From contig CABPZE010000004.1 of assembly GCA_902461815.1 (NCBI GenBank), forward strand, positions 62,001 to 126,000: a stretch of 64,000 nt of DNA, read 5' to 3'. The position numbers and the translations under genes were made by a program. Origin of the DNA: CAG-390 sp003523225 (GTDB lineage Bacteria; Bacillota; Clostridia; Oscillospirales; CAG-272). The notes under the pieces were generated by a model. The model had not been told where the DNA came from, did no database searches, and was given only the letters and a program-made list of their open reading frames with translations. Positions 26,056 through 35,201 of the stretch are shown here, piece after piece; the first letter of the stretch is position 1; each line of letters opens with the position of its first letter.

Positions 26056-27654
26056 ATGAAACTTGATTGGCTGCTTTCCGCCGCAGGCATTGAATACCGT
26101 GCGGTGGGACCGACGGATATCGAGATATCCGAAATTGTATCCGATTCCCGCGGGGTGTGTAAAGATTGTTTGTTTTTGTGCATTCGGGGCATTAAGAACG
26201 ACTCACACCGCTATATAGACGAGGTATGTGCCGCCGGCGCGGCGGCGATAGTGGCTGAGGATGAGAGCGCGCACGCTCCCGCGGGAATAACGATAATATA
26301 CACAAAAGACACCAGAGCGGCGCTTGCGCGGCTTTGGTGTGCCCGGTATGAGCTCGCGGCGGCAGGAAACAGTATGCGTCTTGTCGCCGTGACCGGGACC
26401 AACGGAAAAACCACTGTAAGCTATATGCTGCGCGCCATTTTCGGCGCGGCGATGCATCGCTGCGGTATCATCGGGACCGTGCGGTGCGAAACGCCTCTGC
26501 GTGTGCTTGATACCCGTGGGGACGCAAGATTTTCCCCTGATGATTCAAATGCAAATATGACCACTCCCGACCCCGGGCAGCTTTACCGTATGCTTGCGGC
26601 AATGCGTGACGACGGGGCGGAATATGTGTTTATGGAGGCAACCTCACACGCATTGGCTCTGCGCAAGCTCGAGCCTTTGCGCTTTGCCGCGGCGGTATTT
26701 ACAAATCTCACGCCGGAGCATCTTGATTTTCACGGTACAATGGAAAATTATTTTCTTGCCAAGGCAAGGCTTCTGCGGCAGTCGGAGACGGCGATAATCA
26801 ATGCCGATGACCCGTGGGGGGAAAGGTTCGCCGAATATGCCGTGAAAAACAAATGTCCGTGCGCGGAAAATATAATCCTTTGCAGCGCGGGACACCCTGC
26901 GTTCCGCAACAGAAAATATGAAAGCTTTACCGCCGAGAATATACACGATATGGGCGGGGAGGGAATATCATATACTCTTTGCTCGCCACGGGAAATACGT
27001 GAGATACGCTGTCCCACGCCGGGGAGCTTCAGCTTTATGAATTCACTTGAGGCGGCGGCGTGCGCCGTGCATTTCGGAATAAGCGGAAGCTTTGTTTCCG
27101 ATGCGCTTGCATCGTCGTCGGGTACTCCGGGAAGGCTTGAGCGTGTGCGTCTTGGGCTTGGTTTTCCTGCTGCGGTATTTATTGATTATGCTCATACCCC
27201 CGATGCGCTTGAAAATCTGCTTCGGACGGCGCGCGGCTTTATGGATGCACGTAACGCCTGCCGCGGATTTAATGAGGGCAGGATCATTCTGCTTTTCGGC
27301 TGCGGCGGAGACCGTGACCGCCAAAAACGTCCCGTTATGGGAAGAATAGCGTCACGCCTTGCCGATTTTACGTTTATTACCTCCGACAATTCGCGTTCCG
27401 AGCCGCCGGAGGAAATAATCCGCGAAATAATGGAGGGCTTTGACCCTGCAGCTCCTCATGAGGTGATAGTGAATCGGCGCAAGGCGATAGAACGCGCAGT
27501 GCGTATCGCGCAGCAAGGGGATGTTATACTGCTTGCTGGCAAGGGTCATGAACAGTATGAAATAGACGCCGCGGGAAGACATGACTTTTGCGAGGCGGAT
27601 ATAGTACGAGAAGCCGTGCGGGCGCTCGGAGAACCGGGCGGAGAGATAAAATAA
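26056..27654 (+). CDS. murE: UDP-MurNAc-tripeptide ligase MurE
   Basis: A 532-residue Mur ligase that adds the third amino acid to UDP-MurNAc-L-Ala-D-Glu. It has the N-terminal UDP-binding domain (EIVSDSRGVCKDCLF), the ATP loop VTGTNGKTT (about 117-125), the ligase domain (EATSHAL) and the C-terminal domain with DYAHTPDAL. The amino-acid selector reads DNSR instead of DNPR; the Arg points to meso-diaminopimelate rather than lysine. The start at 26056 gives the normal N-terminus; a longer upstream reading has no support. Confidence 0.93.
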   Translation: MKLDWLLSAAGIEYRAVGPTDIEISEIVSDSRGVCKDCLFLCIRGIKNDSHRYIDEVCAAGAAAIVAEDESAHAPAGITIIYTKDTRAALARLWCARYELAAAGNSMRLVAVTGTNGKTTVSYMLRAIFGAAMHRCGIIGTVRCETPLRVLDTRGDARFSPDDSNANMTTPDPGQLYRMLAAMRDDGAEYVFMEATSHALALRKLEPLRFAAAVFTNLTPEHLDFHGTMENYFLAKARLLRQSETAIINADDPWGERFAEYAVKNKCPCAENIILCSAGHPAFRNRKYESFTAENIHDMGGEGISYTLCSPREIREIRCPTPGSFSFMNSLEAAACAVHFGISGSFVSDALASSSGTPGRLERVRLGLGFPAAVFIDYAHTPDALENLLRTARGFMDARNACRGFNEGRIILLFGCGGDRDRQKRPVMGRIASRLADFTFITSDNSRSEPPEEIIREIMEGFDPAAPHEVIVNRRKAIERAVRIAQQGDVILLAGKGHEQYEIDAAGRHDFCEADIVREAVRALGEPGGEIK

Positions 27655-27702
27655 TGTAAAAACAGGTGCCGTGATTCATCGGCACTTTGAGGTATAAATC
27701 TT

Positions 27703-29157
27703 ATGAAGATCCGGATCAAATGCAATGGCGGATATATGTCGGTGGCTGAGCTGGCGCAGATGTGCGGCAGCAGGATCGTCGGCGGGGATCCGCAGAACTA
27801 TAATGACAGAAGCATATGCGGAGTCTGCACAGATTCAAGAGAAGCGGAAACCGGCGTTATGTTTGCGGCAATTGTGGGCGAACGCACCGACGGACACGAT
27901 TATATAGAGTCGGCGGCGGCGCTTGGTGCTGCGGCGGTACTTGCCGAGCATCTGCCGGATAATGCAGGTGATATCGACATTCCGATAATACTTACCGGCG
28001 GGACTGTTCCGGCACTCTCAAAAATTGCGGCGGCTGTATCCGAATACATCGCCGCCAAGCGGGTCGCTGTAACCGGAAGCGTAGGAAAAACCACGACCAA
28101 GGAATTTATTTTTTCGGTGCTCGGGCAGTCAGGCGAGGTCTACCGCACCGAGGGAAACCGCAACAGTGTCATCGGAATGCCTCTTTCCATGCTTGAAATT
28201 CCCACCACAGCCGAATACGCTGTGCTTGAAATGGGTATGAGCGCGCTGGGTGAGATCGAATCAATGTCGCTTACCGCGCGTCCAGACGTGGCGGTGATAA
28301 CCAATATCGGCTCGTCGCACCTTGAGTATCTCGGCACAAGGGAAAACATTGCAAGGGCAAAGCTTGAGATAAGAGCCGGACTTTCTCCCGACGGACTGCT
28401 TCTTCTTAACGGCGACGAGCCGCTTCTGGCTGACGTTGGGGCAAAAGACCGTCGCGCCGTATATTTCTCGGCGTCGGGAAACAGCTCTGCGGACTTTTAT
28501 ATTTCGGATCTTCGCGACACGGGTAGTGGATGTGTTTTCAATATAAACACTCCTGACGGTGTAATCCTCGATGCGGAAATATCCGTTCCCGGAAGGCACA
28601 ATGCTCAGGCGGCGCTCATAGCCGCTGCGGTGGGTATGCATTTCGGACTTAGCGAGGCTGATGTGCGTCGCGGACTTTGTGAGTTCCGTCCTGTGGCAAT
28701 GCGTCAGAATTTTATTACCGTGGGCGGTCTTAATGTCCTCAATGACTGCTATAACGCGAGTCCGGAGTCGGTGCGCGCAGCCATTGACGTCCTGATCTCG
28801 GCTGCCAAAAGAACCGGCGGGATCGCAGCTGCAATACTCGGGGATATGGGTGAGCTTGGCGCGGATTCTCCAGCCATGCACCGTGGAGTGGGCAGATATT
28901 TCGCCGAAAACGGAGGGGAGTTTCTGATAGCCTACGGTCCGCGTTCGGCTGAAACGGCGCGCGGTGCTGCGGAAGCGGGGCTGTCGCCTGAAAATATCGT
29001 GAGGATACCCGACATCTCCTCCCCGGATGCGCCGCGAATTGCCGCCGAGGCGGCTGAGCTGACGCTTGGAAGTAAGGACATTCTGCTGATAAAGGCGAGC
29101 CGTTCGGTAAAGGCGGAGCGCATTATTGAAGCTTTGCGAAACTCAGAAAACAGGTAA
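27703..29157 (+). CDS. murF: UDP-MurNAc-tripeptide:D-Ala-D-Ala ligase MurF
   Basis: A 484-residue Mur ligase completing the pentapeptide. UDP-binding part (CTDSREAETGVMFAA), ATP loop VTGSVGKTTTKEF (about 122-134), EGNRNSVIG, EMGMSALGEI and the C-terminal NDCYNASPESV are all present. It follows murE by 48 nt, with GAGG 10 nt before the ATG. Confidence 0.94.
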   Translation: MKIRIKCNGGYMSVAELAQMCGSRIVGGDPQNYNDRSICGVCTDSREAETGVMFAAIVGERTDGHDYIESAAALGAAAVLAEHLPDNAGDIDIPIILTGGTVPALSKIAAAVSEYIAAKRVAVTGSVGKTTTKEFIFSVLGQSGEVYRTEGNRNSVIGMPLSMLEIPTTAEYAVLEMGMSALGEIESMSLTARPDVAVITNIGSSHLEYLGTRENIARAKLEIRAGLSPDGLLLLNGDEPLLADVGAKDRRAVYFSASGNSSADFYISDLRDTGSGCVFNINTPDGVILDAEISVPGRHNAQAALIAAAVGMHFGLSEADVRRGLCEFRPVAMRQNFITVGGLNVLNDCYNASPESVRAAIDVLISAAKRTGGIAAAILGDMGELGADSPAMHRGVGRYFAENGGEFLIAYGPRSAETARGAAEAGLSPENIVRIPDISSPDAPRIAAEAAELTLGSKDILLIKASRSVKAERIIEALRNSENR

Positions 29158-29173
29158 GGACAACAAAGGTCAA

Positions 29174-30169
29174 ATGAAAACAAGGATGCTTATTGAATTC
29201 TTTGCAATGTGCGCGGCGGTTTTTTTGCTGACCGTGCTGATCCTGCGTCGGCTGATCCCGGTGCTGAAAAGCCATAAGATAGGTCAGAAAATATACGATA
29301 TAGGTCCTCGTTGGCACAAGGGTAAAGAAGGAACGCCTATAATGGGCGGCGTCGGATTTATAATTCCGTCATTGCTGGCTTTCGCGGTGCTTGCCGCCGT
29401 GTATGCGGCACTGGGCAGAGCGGCGGAGCTTATTCCCGCGGCGCTGACTATGGGGCTTGCCGTGCTTAACGGTCTTATCGGCTTTTTTGACGATTACACC
29501 AAGCTGATAAAAAAACAGAACGAGGGCTTTCTTGCGTGGCAGAAGTTTTCGCTTCAGCTTGTTGTTGCAGGGCTTTACCTTTGGGCTATGACAGTCTGCG
29601 GCTGTATTGACACAACGCTTGCGTTGCCCTTCTGCGATATCAGCCTTGAGCTTGGAGTCGGGTACTACGTTATCGCAATACTGCTTATTACCGGTATGGT
29701 CAACGGAGTAAACCTTACAGACGGTATCGACGGTCTTTCGAGCAGTGTTACCGCCGTAGTGGGAGCTTTCTTTGCGGTTGCGGCGTTTTCAAAGGAAATG
29801 CCAGAGCTTTCGGTGCTTGCGGCAACCGTCATAGGCGGAACTGTGGGATTCCTTATGTATAACTTCTATCCTGCCAAAGTGTTTATGGGAGACACCGGTT
29901 CGCTGTATCTTGGCGGAATTGTCGTCGGTATGGCGTTTATGCTGGGCGAGCCGCTTATAATTCTGAGCGCCGGATTCGTATATATCTGCGAAATTGCCTC
30001 CGACATACTTCAGGTCGGATATTTCAAGCTGACGCACGGAAAGCGCCTGTTCAAAATGGCGCCGATCCACCACCATTTTGAAAAATGCGGCTGGAGCGAG
30101 GTAAAGATCGTTGCTGTGTTTACAGTGGCGGCAGTGATCTTCTGCGTTATCTCGTGGTTCGGCATCTGA
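29174..30169 (+). CDS. mraY: Phospho-N-acetylmuramoyl-pentapeptide transferase MraY
   Basis: A 331-residue membrane enzyme with about ten helices that makes lipid I. Family motifs: GTPIMGG (about 54), FFDDYTK (Asp pair, about 105), NLTDGIDGL (about 180), FMGDTGSL (about 237) and PIHHHFE near the end. ATG at 29174, AAAGG 6 nt upstream. It directly follows murF; the murD that often comes next is absent. Confidence 0.95.
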   Translation: MKTRMLIEFFAMCAAVFLLTVLILRRLIPVLKSHKIGQKIYDIGPRWHKGKEGTPIMGGVGFIIPSLLAFAVLAAVYAALGRAAELIPAALTMGLAVLNGLIGFFDDYTKLIKKQNEGFLAWQKFSLQLVVAGLYLWAMTVCGCIDTTLALPFCDISLELGVGYYVIAILLITGMVNGVNLTDGIDGLSSSVTAVVGAFFAVAAFSKEMPELSVLAATVIGGTVGFLMYNFYPAKVFMGDTGSLYLGGIVVGMAFMLGEPLIILSAGFVYICEIASDILQVGYFKLTHGKRLFKMAPIHHHFEKCGWSEVKIVAVFTVAAVIFCVISWFGI

Positions 30170-30207
30170 GGCGCGTACTCTGAAATAAAAACAAAGGGGA
30201 GTTGAAT

Positions 30208-31443
30208 ATGAGAGCGGATGCATCAGCAAAAAAACGCCGCCGCGAGCTTGGCGGCAGCGGGCTTCTTCGTGAATATATCGAAACTCCCGATTATGCCGCA
30301 CTGGCTGAAAAGCCCGGCAGGCTTTTTGCGCGCGTTCGCCCGGATCCTGTATATCTTGTGCTGTTTCTTATTCTTCTGAGCGTCGGAACAGTCATGTCCT
30401 TCAGTGCAAGCTCAGCTTATGCCGAGCGGCAGTACGGAGACAGCTTTCACTTTTTCAAGGAGCATCTTCTGCACATGGCAGTCGGTGCGGTGGCAATGGC
30501 GGCAATGCTTTTCATTACCCCAACCACCATGCGATATATGTCTGTGGCTATGTATCTTGCGGTTCTTGTGCTTTTGCTGCTTGTGCTTGCAATGGGTGTT
30601 ATCGGCGGCGGTGCGCAAAGATGGATATCCGTTTTCGGACTTTTCAACTTCCAGCCCTCCGAGGCGGCAAAAACGGCGATAATACTGCTTTTGTCTCTTT
30701 ATATGAGCCGATGGGAGCAGGAGATAAATTCAAAAGGACTGAATAAAAAGTCCTTTATTCACGGTTTTCTCGTGCCGGGTGTAATATTAAGCGCCGTACT
30801 GGTGCTTGTAGGGCTTGAAAAGCATTTTTCGGGCGTTATCATTATAGGAATGATAGGCGTTGCGATGATGTTTTTCGGCGGTACGAATCTGCTTTGGTTT
30901 TTATCTGTACTGCCGGTTGGCGGTGTGCTTGGTTTTATCATTATGAACACCGAGTATGCACGCAAGCGTATCGACAGCTGGCAGAACCGCGGAGCGGATG
31001 CTCTTGGCAGCGACTGGCAGTCCACGCAGGGGCTTTACGCAATAGGAACAGGCGGGCTGTTCGGCGTGGGGCTGGGACAGTCACGGCTTAAATACGGCTA
31101 TGTTTCACAGCCTCAGAATGACTTTGTGTTTACAATTGTTTGCGAGGAGCTGGGATTTTTCGGAGCAGCCGCAATAATGCTTTTGTTTCTTGCGCTTACT
31201 GCGCGCGGATTTGTTCTTGCGTCGCGCGCGTCGGATAAGTTCTGCTCGCTGGTCATTTTCGGGCTTTCATTCAAGCTGGCGCTTCAGGTGCTGCTGAATA
31301 TTGGGGTCGTGAGCGGAGTTCTGCCCAACACCGGAATTTCGCTGCCTTATTTCAGCACAGGCGGCACGGCAACGATAATGCAGATGTTTGAGGCGGGCAT
31401 CGTGCTGGGGCTTTCACAGTTCTGCACGCAGAAAAGAGATTAA
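30208..31443 (+). CDS. ftsW: FtsW/RodA-type SEDS glycosyltransferase
   Basis: A 411-residue SEDS-family polymerase with about ten membrane helices and a basic cytoplasmic N-terminus (AKKRRREL). Motifs include RWISVFGLFNFQPSEAAK (about 133-150), the loop with WQSTQGLYAIGTGG (about 270) and NTGISLPYFSTGG near the C-terminus. It polymerises glycan strands with the class B PBP encoded two genes earlier, supporting FtsW over RodA. GGGGAG lies 6 nt before the ATG. Confidence 0.9.
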   Translation: MRADASAKKRRRELGGSGLLREYIETPDYAALAEKPGRLFARVRPDPVYLVLFLILLSVGTVMSFSASSAYAERQYGDSFHFFKEHLLHMAVGAVAMAAMLFITPTTMRYMSVAMYLAVLVLLLLVLAMGVIGGGAQRWISVFGLFNFQPSEAAKTAIILLLSLYMSRWEQEINSKGLNKKSFIHGFLVPGVILSAVLVLVGLEKHFSGVIIIGMIGVAMMFFGGTNLLWFLSVLPVGGVLGFIIMNTEYARKRIDSWQNRGADALGSDWQSTQGLYAIGTGGLFGVGLGQSRLKYGYVSQPQNDFVFTIVCEELGFFGAAAIMLLFLALTARGFVLASRASDKFCSLVIFGLSFKLALQVLLNIGVVSGVLPNTGISLPYFSTGGTATIMQMFEAGIVLGLSQFCTQKRD

Positions 31444-31472
31444 AGGACGGTAAGAAAGGCAGGTTCAAAGCC

Positions 31473-32600
31473 ATGCGGGTTCTGATGACAGGAGGCGGTA
31501 CCGGAGGACACGTTAATCCGGCGATCGCAATTGCAGATACAATAAAAGAACATATTCCCTCCGCCGAGATCGCGTTTGTAGGCACAAAGCGGGGAATTGA
31601 AAATAAGCTTGTTCCGGCAGCGGGATATAAGCTGTATCATGTTGATGTACGCGGCTTCAGGCGTTCGCTGTCGCTTGCCAACATAAGGGCGGCGTTTCTT
31701 GCTGCGGTTTCACCGATCGTTGCTATAAAGCTTGTAAAGGAGTTCAAGCCGGACGTTGTTATCGGTACAGGCGGATATGTAAGCTGGCCGCTGCTTGTGG
31801 CGGCATCAAAGCTGGGAGTCCCGTCGGCGGTACATGAGTCAAACGCCGTTCCGGGGCTTGCTGTACGCAGACTTGTGCCGTATGTGGATAAAATCTTCGT
31901 GAATTTTGCCGTTACGGGCGAGACGCTCGGCGCTCCCGAAAAGACCATGCACGTGGGCAGTCCGTTGAGAACTGATTTCGGGACTGTCACCCGCCGTGAG
32001 GCGAGGGAAAAGCTCGGACTTCCGGACAGCTGCCGTCAGTATGTAGTTTCCTTCGGCGGCAGTCTGGGTGCGGAGCGTGTCAATTCCGCCGTGCTTGATC
32101 TTATGCGGGACTATCTTTCAAAGCACCCCGATATATACTGCACTCACGCCTGCGGAGCAAGCGGATATGAGGAAACGCACCGTCAGTTTGAGGAAGCGGG
32201 GCTTGACAAGGCGGCAAATCTTGAGCTTGTGGAATATATATACGATATGCCTTTGCGCATGGCGGCAGCGGATATGGTGATAAGCCGCTCCGGTGCTATA
32301 ACGCTTTCGGAGCTTGCCGCGGCACAGAAGGCGGCGGTTCTGATACCCTCCCCGAATGTTACCGACAATCAGCAGTATAAAAACGCAAAGGTGTTTGCCG
32401 ATGCGGGAGGCGCTGTGCTGATAGAGGAAAAAGATCTTACGCCTGAACGTATCTGCTCCGAGGTGTCAGCGGTGCTTGAAAATCCTGCACGTATGCACAG
32501 ACTTGAAAAGAATATCTCGGCGTTTGCCGTTCCGGACTCAAACGAACGGATATACCGGGAGATCATTTCTCTTGCCGACGGCAAAAAAGCAGAGAAGTGA
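31473..32600 (+). CDS. murG: UDP-GlcNAc:lipid I GlcNAc transferase MurG
   Basis: A 375-residue GT28 enzyme that converts lipid I to lipid II at the inner face of the membrane. MTGGGTGGHVNPAIAIA (about 5-21), the GTGGYVSWP loop near 95, FGGSLGAERVN near 194 and ISRSGAITLSELAA near 268 are diagnostic. Its stop overlaps the ftsQ start (ATGA), so the two are coupled. Confidence 0.95.
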   Translation: MRVLMTGGGTGGHVNPAIAIADTIKEHIPSAEIAFVGTKRGIENKLVPAAGYKLYHVDVRGFRRSLSLANIRAAFLAAVSPIVAIKLVKEFKPDVVIGTGGYVSWPLLVAASKLGVPSAVHESNAVPGLAVRRLVPYVDKIFVNFAVTGETLGAPEKTMHVGSPLRTDFGTVTRREAREKLGLPDSCRQYVVSFGGSLGAERVNSAVLDLMRDYLSKHPDIYCTHACGASGYEETHRQFEEAGLDKAANLELVEYIYDMPLRMAAADMVISRSGAITLSELAAAQKAAVLIPSPNVTDNQQYKNAKVFADAGGAVLIEEKDLTPERICSEVSAVLENPARMHRLEKNISAFAVPDSNERIYREIISLADGKKAEK

Positions 32601-33580
32601 TGCGTAACGGGGAAGAACGTGAGGCACCCTCTGCCGGGGAAACACGTCGGTCGGCGTCTCAGCCATCTCCTGCCGGACGAAGAAATTTATCCGGTGACAG
32701 AGAAAAGGAAGCACGCCTCAACGCACAAAGGAACGAGCTTGCGGCGCGTGAGGCGGCGGAAAAGCGCCGCGCGGAACAGGTGCGTGAACACGCAAAGAAG
32801 CTCGAACGCAGGCGCAAGGCAAAGTGGCTGCTGATATTTGCACTTTTGAGTATCAGCTGTGTATTGATCTATGTTATATCAAGATTTCTCGGTTCATTTT
32901 TTGTCGTAGGGGAGATCAGGATAGAGGGAGATTCGCCATATACCGACGAGCAGATAATTGCGGCGTCCGGAATATCCTACGGTGACAAGCTGTATCTGAC
33001 CGATAAAAAGGCGGCAGAAAGCAGTATATCCGGAGAGCTTGCGTATATATGCGAGGTAAGCGTTACAACAAAACTGCCGTCATACGTATACATTACGGTA
33101 AAGGCGGAAGAGGCGGTCATTTACACCGGGATATCCGGCGGGTATTATGCGCTGTCAGCTACAATGAGAGTGCTTGAAAGATCGGATTCTCCGGAAAAGT
33201 TCATTGCCGCGGGACTTGTATATGCCGAATTGCCCGAGGTTGCAAGCGCCGTTGTGGGGCTGCCTCTGACGCTTGCCGACGGCACTGATCCGGTATATAT
33301 AGGAGAGTTCGTTGACGCGATCGCAGATTCGGAGCTCAAGGGCAGGATATCCAAGATATTTCTTGACGAAAGATTCAATATCGTACTTTCCGTGGACGGG
33401 CGCTTCCGCGTAAAATTCGGCTCGGATTCCGATGCCGGAGTAAAGGCTTTGGCAGCATCGCGCGTAATTGCCGAGCAGGAACTGCCCGAGGGAGGGACGG
33501 CGGTTATTGATGTTTCCGATCCGTCTGCGGTCATTGCTGTAGTGCGTGAGGAGCTCGACCTGTCAAAAAAGAACGACTGA
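32600..33580 (+). CDS. ftsQ: Cell division protein FtsQ/DivIB
   Basis: A 326-residue bitopic protein. A long charged cytoplasmic segment rich in Arg, Glu and Ala (1-73) precedes one membrane helix (about 75-97), then the POTRA domain (EIRIEGDSPYTDEQIIAASG) and the FtsQ beta domain. It stabilises the FtsL/FtsB-type complex at the septum. The ATG at 32600 overlaps the murG stop by 1 nt. A 199-bp gap follows, where ftsA is often found. Confidence 0.85.
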   Translation: MRNGEEREAPSAGETRRSASQPSPAGRRNLSGDREKEARLNAQRNELAAREAAEKRRAEQVREHAKKLERRRKAKWLLIFALLSISCVLIYVISRFLGSFFVVGEIRIEGDSPYTDEQIIAASGISYGDKLYLTDKKAAESSISGELAYICEVSVTTKLPSYVYITVKAEEAVIYTGISGGYYALSATMRVLERSDSPEKFIAAGLVYAELPEVASAVVGLPLTLADGTDPVYIGEFVDAIADSELKGRISKIFLDERFNIVLSVDGRFRVKFGSDSDAGVKALAASRVIAEQELPEGGTAVIDVSDPSAVIAVVREELDLSKKND

Positions 33581-33664
33581 TGAACAGAAATGGCGCAAAA
33601 AAAGTTTTTTGGCGTCAGGAAATAAATGTTTATAATAAAAAGTCAGAAATTTTCGCAAAACCCC

Positions 33665-33698
33665 TTGAAAAATCCCGAAAAAAATATTATTATATAAT
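33665..33698 (+). promoter_or_regulatory. Promoter of ftsZ
   Basis: TTGAAA (33665-33670), 17-bp spacer, TATTAT (33688-33693), overlapped by TATAAT at 33693-33698. A CCCGCG/CGCGGG hairpin lies in the leader at 33717-33735. Confidence 0.6.
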
Positions 33699-33779
33699 AG
33701 ATGTAATATAAAAGCCCCCGCGCGGCAGACGCGGGAACGATGCTTAAGAATAAAGGAAACAAAACCGGAGGAAATAAAA

Positions 33780-35063
33780 ATGGCATTTGAGCACGATGAT
33801 TTACTCGAAAGCGGCGTCAGCATAAAGGTTGTAGGCGTCGGCGGCGGCGGAAACAATGCCGTCAACAGAATGATAAGCACAAATATACGCGGCGTTGAAT
33901 TTATTGCCGTGAATACCGATAAACAGGCTCTGCGTTCGTCCAACGCTCCGAATCAGATCGTTATCGGAGAAAAGATCACACGCGGACACGGAGCGGGTGC
34001 AAATCCCGAGATCGGTCAGCGTGCCGCCGAGGAGAACACCGAGGAGATCAAAGCGGCTCTTGCCGGAGCTGACATGGTATTTATCGCTACCGGTATGGGC
34101 GGCGGAACCGGAACAGGTGCGGCTCCCGTTGTTGCCCGCATAGCCAAGGAGATGGACATACTCACTGTCGCTATCGTGACCAAGCCCTTTATTTTCGAGG
34201 GGAGCCGCCGTATGCGTCAGGCAGAGGAGGGCATCAGACAGCTGAGCCAGTATGTTGACTCGCTCGTTATCATTCCCAACGAAAGACTCAAGCAGGTTTC
34301 CGACACCCGCATAACCCTTTACAATGCCTTTGAAATTGCCGACGATGTACTCCGCCGCGGAGTTCAGAGCATTTCAGAGCTTATAAATGTTCCCGGCTTT
34401 ATCAACCTTGACTTTGCCGACGTTACCTCCGTCATGCACGACGCCGGATTTGCCCACATGGGCGTCGGCAGTGCGACCGGTAAGGATAAGGCGGAGCTTG
34501 CCGCCAAGGCAGCTATTTCAAGCCCGCTGCTTGAGACCTCCATCAAGGGCGCTACCGGAATACTTGTCAGCATTTCCATCTCCCCCGACGTCGGACTTGA
34601 GGACGCAGACCTTGCCTCCACCATGATCGCAAACGAAGCAAGCCCGGATGCCAATGTAATATGGGGAGTTGCCTTCGATCCCGACCTTGACGATGAGATG
34701 AAGATCACCATTATCGCCACAGGATTTGAAAAGGACGCTGAGGACGAGCTTCAGCGCGGTACTCAGACACAGCCGGCAACTGCCGCGGCAAAGCCTGCGG
34801 AGAAAAAGACCGAAGCTGCAGCTGCTCCTGCCGTCAAGCCTCAGCCTACCCCGGTAGCCGAGCCTCAGAAGACCTATGAACAGCCCCAGCCCGTGCGTCA
34901 GCAGCCTGCCGCTCAGCCGGCAGTCCAGCAGCCAGCACGTCAGGAAGTGCCGTCCGAAAACGTTGACGAGCTTCCCAAGGATGCGGACGGCTTTGACGAG
35001 ATAATGTCAATACTGAGAAGCAGAAAGCGCCGCGACGACTTCCGCGGTTCGGGACGCAGATAA
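33780..35063 (+). CDS. ftsZ: Cell division GTPase FtsZ
   Basis: A 427-residue tubulin homologue forming the Z-ring. GTP-binding motifs GVGGGGNNAVNRM (about 20-32), the tubulin signature GGGTGTGAAPV (about 107-117) and the T7 loop with NLDFADVTSV are intact. A Gln/Pro/Ala-rich linker (about 320-395) ends in a basic C-terminus where the usual short conserved tail is replaced by ILRSRKRRDDFRGSGRR. That may reflect the absence of ftsA beside it. GGAGG is 9 nt before the ATG. Confidence 0.96.
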   Translation: MAFEHDDLLESGVSIKVVGVGGGGNNAVNRMISTNIRGVEFIAVNTDKQALRSSNAPNQIVIGEKITRGHGAGANPEIGQRAAEENTEEIKAALAGADMVFIATGMGGGTGTGAAPVVARIAKEMDILTVAIVTKPFIFEGSRRMRQAEEGIRQLSQYVDSLVIIPNERLKQVSDTRITLYNAFEIADDVLRRGVQSISELINVPGFINLDFADVTSVMHDAGFAHMGVGSATGKDKAELAAKAAISSPLLETSIKGATGILVSISISPDVGLEDADLASTMIANEASPDANVIWGVAFDPDLDDEMKITIIATGFEKDAEDELQRGTQTQPATAAAKPAEKKTEAAAAPAVKPQPTPVAEPQKTYEQPQPVRQQPAAQPAVQQPARQEVPSENVDELPKDADGFDEIMSILRSRKRRDDFRGSGRR

Positions 35064-35119
35064 CACCCTTCCGCTTTTATTACGTTTGCAGTTTACCTGA
35101 GAGATATATTTTTCTTTTC

Positions 35120-35152
35120 AATGGGCGTCCGGATATGATCTGGACGCCCATT
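35120..35152. terminator. Perfect 11-bp hairpin after ftsZ
   Basis: AATGGGCGTCC / GGACGCCCATT with an 11-nt loop, 57 bp after the ftsZ stop. The T-rich tract (TTTTTCTTTT) is on its left, so U-run placement is wrong for ftsZ termination. Its GGGCGTC core is shared with the hairpin at 1085-1115. Confidence 0.45.
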
Positions 35153-35201
35153 GGTGCAGGAATTGTTTTCGCGTCCGAAATAACAAAGAGGAGTGTGATA
35201 A

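Noticed and set aside
35064..35201. Intrinsic terminator for ftsZ with U-run
   Set aside because: The 11-bp hairpin is real but is followed by GGTGCAGG, with the T-rich tract before it. It is listed only as a hairpin of uncertain role.
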